From an uncultured Oscillospiraceae bacterium (GTDB taxonomy: Bacteria; Bacillota; Clostridia; Oscillospirales; Ruminococcaceae): a stretch of DNA of 8,855 nt. The first letter of the stretch is position 1, and every line of letters begins with the position of its first letter. A model generated the notes under the pieces. That model was not told the DNA's origin and searched no databases. It saw nothing but the letters and a program-made list of their open reading frames with translations. Position numbers and translations under genes: made by a program. The stretch lies in the NCBI GenBank assembly GCA_900547015.1, contig URFD01000069.1:1-8855 (forward strand). Reading direction: 5' to 3'. Positions 6,546-8,855 of this stretch are shown piece by piece.

Positions 6546-6635
6546 ACAAAATTTCAGGTGCGGATTTGACTCCGTTGCCGACAGGATATCGGGCTGATTC
6601 TCTTGGGATTTCCAGCATATATCCGGGAATTTTGT
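6546..6635 (+). promoter_or_regulatory. Structured three-way-junction leader RNA upstream of yajC (unassigned)
   Basis: The region between the promoter and the yajC RBS folds on paper into a closed three-way junction. Closing helix: ACAAAATTTC (6546-6555) with GGAATTTTGT (6626-6635), ten continuous pairs with one wobble. Second helix: 6557-6564 with 6571-6579 (CGGA/TCCG core, G-T and GG/CC flanks, loop TTTGAC). Third helix: GGATAT (6584-6589) with ATATCC (6619-6624), extended past a small internal loop by GCTG (6593-6596) with CAGC (6613-6616). The Shine-Dalgarno GGAGG (6646-6650) follows 10 bases later. I cannot match it to a riboswitch class I know, and no terminator follows. It could be a ligand- or protein-binding leader, or chance structure in an untranslated region. 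Confidence 0.5.
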
Positions 6636-6662
6636 CCAATTTAACGGAGGTGCTAAAACCCT

Positions 6663-7004
6663 ATGTCAAATCTTTACCTCGCAGCAGCAACCGATACTGC
6701 TTCTATGGTGGCAACATTCATTCCTCTGATTCTGATGATCGTTGTATTCTACTTCCTGCTGATTCGTCCGCAGAAGAAGAGAGACAAGGAAGTTCAGAAG
6801 ATGCGCGAAAACATCGAGGTTGCAGATGAAATCGTTACCATCGGCGGCATCATCGGCAGAGTTGTCAGCATCAAGGACGACACCATTGTCATCGAAACCG
6901 CAGGCGACCGCAGCAAAATCCGTCTGGCTCGCTGGTCCATTCAGCAGAACATCACTGCAAACGAGAGAATGGCTCAGGAACAGGCTGAGAAAAAATCCAA
7001 ATAA
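6663..7004 (+). CDS. yajC: Preprotein translocase subunit YajC
   Basis: YajC is a small inner-membrane accessory of the Sec translocase, associated with SecDF in the holotranslocon. The 113-residue protein has a short outer N-terminus, one membrane segment at about 14-34 (SMVATFIPLILMIVVFYFLL), and the diagnostic RPQKKR just after it. The cytoplasmic domain carries the family pattern VADEIVTIGGIIGRVVSIKDDTIVIET and ends in a lysine-rich tail. GGAGG lies 12 bases before the ATG, slightly far but usable. It follows tgt as in many bacteria, but secD and secF do not follow; a strong terminator does. It has its own promoter and a long structured leader, so its expression may be set apart from the queuosine genes. 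Confidence 0.96.
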   Translation: MSNLYLAAATDTASMVATFIPLILMIVVFYFLLIRPQKKRDKEVQKMRENIEVADEIVTIGGIIGRVVSIKDDTIVIETAGDRSKIRLARWSIQQNITANERMAQEQAEKKSK

Positions 7005-7034
7005 TCGATCCGTCATGGATGAATAAAAATTGGA

Positions 7035-7085
7035 CACCCCGAATATTCTGTTCGTATCTACTGACAGAATACGGGGTGATTTTTT
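7035..7085 (+). terminator. Strong intrinsic terminator after yajC, overlapping the next gene's RBS
   Basis: CACCCCG (7035-7041) pairs with CGGGGTG (7072-7078), and beyond a two-base AA bulge TATTCTGT (7044-7051) pairs with ACAGAATA (7064-7071): 15 pairs around a 12-base loop. A run of six T (7080-7085) follows. It ends the queA/yajC transcript at least partly. The 3' arm GGGGTGAT (7073-7080) resembles the Shine-Dalgarno of the gene starting at 7086. Confidence 0.92.
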
Positions 7086-7517
7086 ATGGAAAAAAAGACC
7101 ATGACAGCTCGCGGCAGTCCGGCGCAGAAATCCCGCCAGAGCAGAAACCTCCAGATGCGGGCAACAGCGGTTGGATGTCTGTCTGCGACGGCGCTGGGGG
7201 TGGTGCTGATGGGATTGCTCGCGCTGGCGATGTCTGCCGGACGGGTCCCGATTTGGGCAACAAAGGGAATCGGTCTGCTGCTGGGCTGTGTTCTTGCAGC
7301 GGCGGCAGCTTTTTTCTGTGCCAGATGCTCGGGGCAGAACGGATTCTTTCTGGGGCTGTTGTGTGCAGCCATTCTGTTTTCCGTCTGCTTTTTGATTTCC
7401 CTGAGCTTGGGAGAGACCCCGTCCTTGCGCGCGCTGGTCAAGCTGTTTTCCATGCTGATTTGCGGCTGTGTGTTCGGGAGCCTCGGCGTCAATCTCCGTT
7501 CGGGAAAACGGGTCTAA
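7086..7517 (+). CDS. YrzE-like (TIGR04086-type) small four-helix membrane protein
   Basis: The 143-residue protein has a basic N-terminal tail of about 25 residues. Four hydrophobic segments follow at about 26-50, 57-79, 86-108 and 115-137, with a short basic C-terminus. This fits the TIGR04086/YrzE family of Firmicute membrane proteins, which sits beside yajC in B. subtilis; the assignment rests on topology, size and position because there is no strong motif. Function is unknown. The ATG at 7086 directly abuts the T-run of the preceding terminator. The only plausible Shine-Dalgarno is GGGGTGAT in the terminator's 3' arm, 5 bases upstream. Another ATG at residue 6 lacks an obvious RBS. No separate promoter is evident, so expression probably depends on terminator read-through from yajC. 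Confidence 0.75.
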   Translation: MEKKTMTARGSPAQKSRQSRNLQMRATAVGCLSATALGVVLMGLLALAMSAGRVPIWATKGIGLLLGCVLAAAAAFFCARCSGQNGFFLGLLCAAILFSVCFLISLSLGETPSLRALVKLFSMLICGCVFGSLGVNLRSGKRV

Positions 7518-7551
7518 AAAAGGCAGGAGCAAATTTTGCTCCTGCCTTTTT
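7516..7551. terminator. Bidirectional terminator between convergent genes
   Basis: GGCAGGAGCAAA (7522-7533) and TTTGCTCCTGCC (7535-7546) form a near-perfect palindrome. It is flanked by six A (7516-7521) and five T (7547-7551), so either transcript gets a GC-rich stem with a T-tract. It serves the YrzE-like gene on the plus strand and the S41 protease on the minus strand, whose stop codons lie just to either side. Confidence 0.93.
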
Positions 7552-7562
7552 GGTAGAAAAGA

Positions 7563-8855
7563 TTATTCTTCTGTGGTGGTTTCCTCGGTAGCGGTCTCCT
7601 CGGATTCGGTGACACTTTCCGCATCGGAGCTGCCGCTGTCGCCGATGGTCTCGACGACCGGCTGGGAGGAAGCCGGTGTAGAACGGGTGATTTCCAACGC
7701 CTTCATCAGCTGTGGGTCGTTGGTCTCGTTGAGCTGGTCAAGGTTCTTCTGCTGCTCCTCGGTCAGAGCAACCTCGTAGTCCGGCTTGATGCCGATGCCG
7801 TCATAGTTCGGGCTCTTGGGCGGATTGTACTGAGCGACGGTGATGCGGATGGCAGAGCCGTCCTTCAGGGAGTGGGTAATCTGCATGACGCCCTTACCGT
7901 AGGTGGTGGAGCCGACCGATTTGGCAACACCGAAGTCGCGCAGAGCCTGAGTGAACAGCTCGGCAGCGCTGGCGGTGTTCTCGTTGGTCAGGACTGCCAT
8001 CGGCTTCTCGATGCAGTTTGCATCCGAAACGCCGAGCACCTCGGTGGAGCCGTCGTGATAAACGGCGGTGGCGATGGTACCTTCCGGCAGCAGCATATCC
8101 AGCATCTTGATTGCCGGGTCAACCAGACCGCCGGTGTTGTTTCTCAGGTCAAAAATCAGGGATTCTGCTTTATTGTTTCCAATCAGATTTTCGACCGCTT
8201 TCTTAAACTGGTCGTAGGTATTTTCGTTGAAATCTACAATCTTGATGTATCCGGCATTTCCAATCATCTTGGAGTAGACGGTCGGGGTGACGACGACACG
8301 GCGGGTGATTTCGGAAATCTCGCGGTCCTTGTTGTCGCTACGGACGGTCATGCTGACCTTGGTTCCGGCCTTGCCGCCGATTTCTGCGATGGCGCTGTCA
8401 TAGGTTTCTGCGGTGACATCGATTTCGTTGACCTTGATAATCAGGTCGCCCACCTTGATGCCTGCTTCCGATGCAGGGGAATCGGGATAGACCTCGTTGA
8501 CCTGAATGAAGCCGCTTTCGCTGCGGGAGGCACGGATGCCGATGCCGGTGAACTTGCCGGCATTTTCCTGCTGCTTTTTGGTGTAGTCCGCCGCGGTGTA
8601 GTAGGTGGCGTATCGGTCGGAAAGACCGGCGATGTAGCCTGCGGCAAGGTAGTTGTTGAGGTTGTCCTCATCGATGGTGCCGTAGTAGTTTCTGCGAACA
8701 TAGCTGTCGATTTCCGAGAGCTTGTCGTACATAGCCTCCCGCTGGGAGATGTTGGTGATGGTGGTGGAAAACATCTGGCGGGAAAAAATCATCGTGATGG
8801 AAAAGGTGACTGCGGTGATGACGAGCATGAGCGCCAGCGCCGCACCGAGTGAAAT
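7563..8855 (-). CDS. S41 carboxyl-terminal processing protease, 5' end cut by window edge
   Basis: This is a membrane-anchored C-terminal processing peptidase (CtpA/Prc family) that trims extracytoplasmic proteins. Numbering from the ATG at 8828, it has a hydrophobic anchor (ending near 15), a PDZ domain at about 92-165 (FTGIGIRASRS ... DSPASEAGIKVGDLIIKVN), and the S41 core with FDLRNNTGG. The catalytic set is complete: Ser287 in NENTASAAE, Lys312 in TYGKGVMQ and Gln316, with the same 25- and 4-residue spacing as E. coli Prc Ser430/Lys455/Gln459. A PPKSPNYDGIGIKPDYE block follows. The last 40 residues are a low-complexity Ser/Thr/Glu tail, probably disordered. The frame stays open and hydrophobic from 8828 to the edge (ISLGAALAL), so the true start is probably outside. 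In clostridia this gene often follows ftsE-ftsX, not visible here. Confidence 0.95.
   Translation of the reverse strand: MSLGAALALMLVITAVTFSITMIFSRQMFSTTITNISQREAMYDKLSEIDSYVRRNYYGTIDEDNLNNYLAAGYIAGLSDRYATYYTAADYTKKQQENAGKFTGIGIRASRSESGFIQVNEVYPDSPASEAGIKVGDLIIKVNEIDVTAETYDSAIAEIGGKAGTKVSMTVRSDNKDREISEITRRVVVTPTVYSKMIGNAGYIKIVDFNENTYDQFKKAVENLIGNNKAESLIFDLRNNTGGLVDPAIKMLDMLLPEGTIATAVYHDGSTEVLGVSDANCIEKPMAVLTNENTASAAELFTQALRDFGVAKSVGSTTYGKGVMQITHSLKDGSAIRITVAQYNPPKSPNYDGIGIKPDYEVALTEEQQKNLDQLNETNDPQLMKALEITRSTPASSQPVVETIGDSGSSDAESVTESEETATEETTTEE

Noticed and set aside
6541..6640. Hammerhead ribozyme in the yajC leader
   Set aside because: A CTGAT stretch lies near the three-way junction, but the CTGATGA and GAAA core pair is missing.

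Overview
The window looks like ordinary chromosome from a low-to-moderate GC Firmicute of class Clostridia, most plausibly an Oscillospirales/Ruminococcaceae-type gut bacterium. The signs are a lysine riboswitch ahead of asd-dapA-dapB, the order queA ... tgt-yajC followed by a YrzE-like small membrane protein (the Firmicute arrangement known from Bacillus subtilis), and an S41 protease with an acidic Ser/Thr/Glu tail. The lineage call is inference from gene content; no rRNA or marker gene is present.

Left part, minus strand (28-3463): a lysine/diaminopimelate operon. A TTGACA-17-TAAGAT promoter drives a long leader with a lysine riboswitch (3226-3408) and an intrinsic terminator (3133-3159). 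It is followed by asd, dapA, dapB and a 66-residue cysteine-rich protein. The three enzymes convert aspartyl phosphate to tetrahydrodipicolinate for lysine and peptidoglycan, and the riboswitch should shut the operon off when lysine is abundant.

Middle part, plus strand (3580-7517): a divergent promoter (TTGACA-17-TACAAT) drives queA, a flavodoxin-fold protein with an iron-sulfur-type cysteine motif, and tgt, which overlaps the flavoprotein by 8 bases. QueA and Tgt act on the wobble guanine of queuosine-family tRNAs. A second promoter (TTGCAA-17-TATAAT) precedes a leader that can fold into a three-way junction, then yajC of the Sec translocase. A strong terminator follows, and its 3' arm carries the apparent Shine-Dalgarno of the YrzE-like membrane protein.

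Right part, minus strand (7563-8855): a carboxyl-terminal processing protease that runs off the window edge, converging on the plus-strand genes across a shared bidirectional terminator.

No mobile element, CRISPR array, tRNA, rRNA or defence-like system is visible. The points most worth a second look are the unassigned yajC leader RNA, the Fe-S-type flavoprotein inside the queuosine operon, the terminator that overlaps a ribosome binding site, and the small cysteine-rich protein at the end of the lysine operon.
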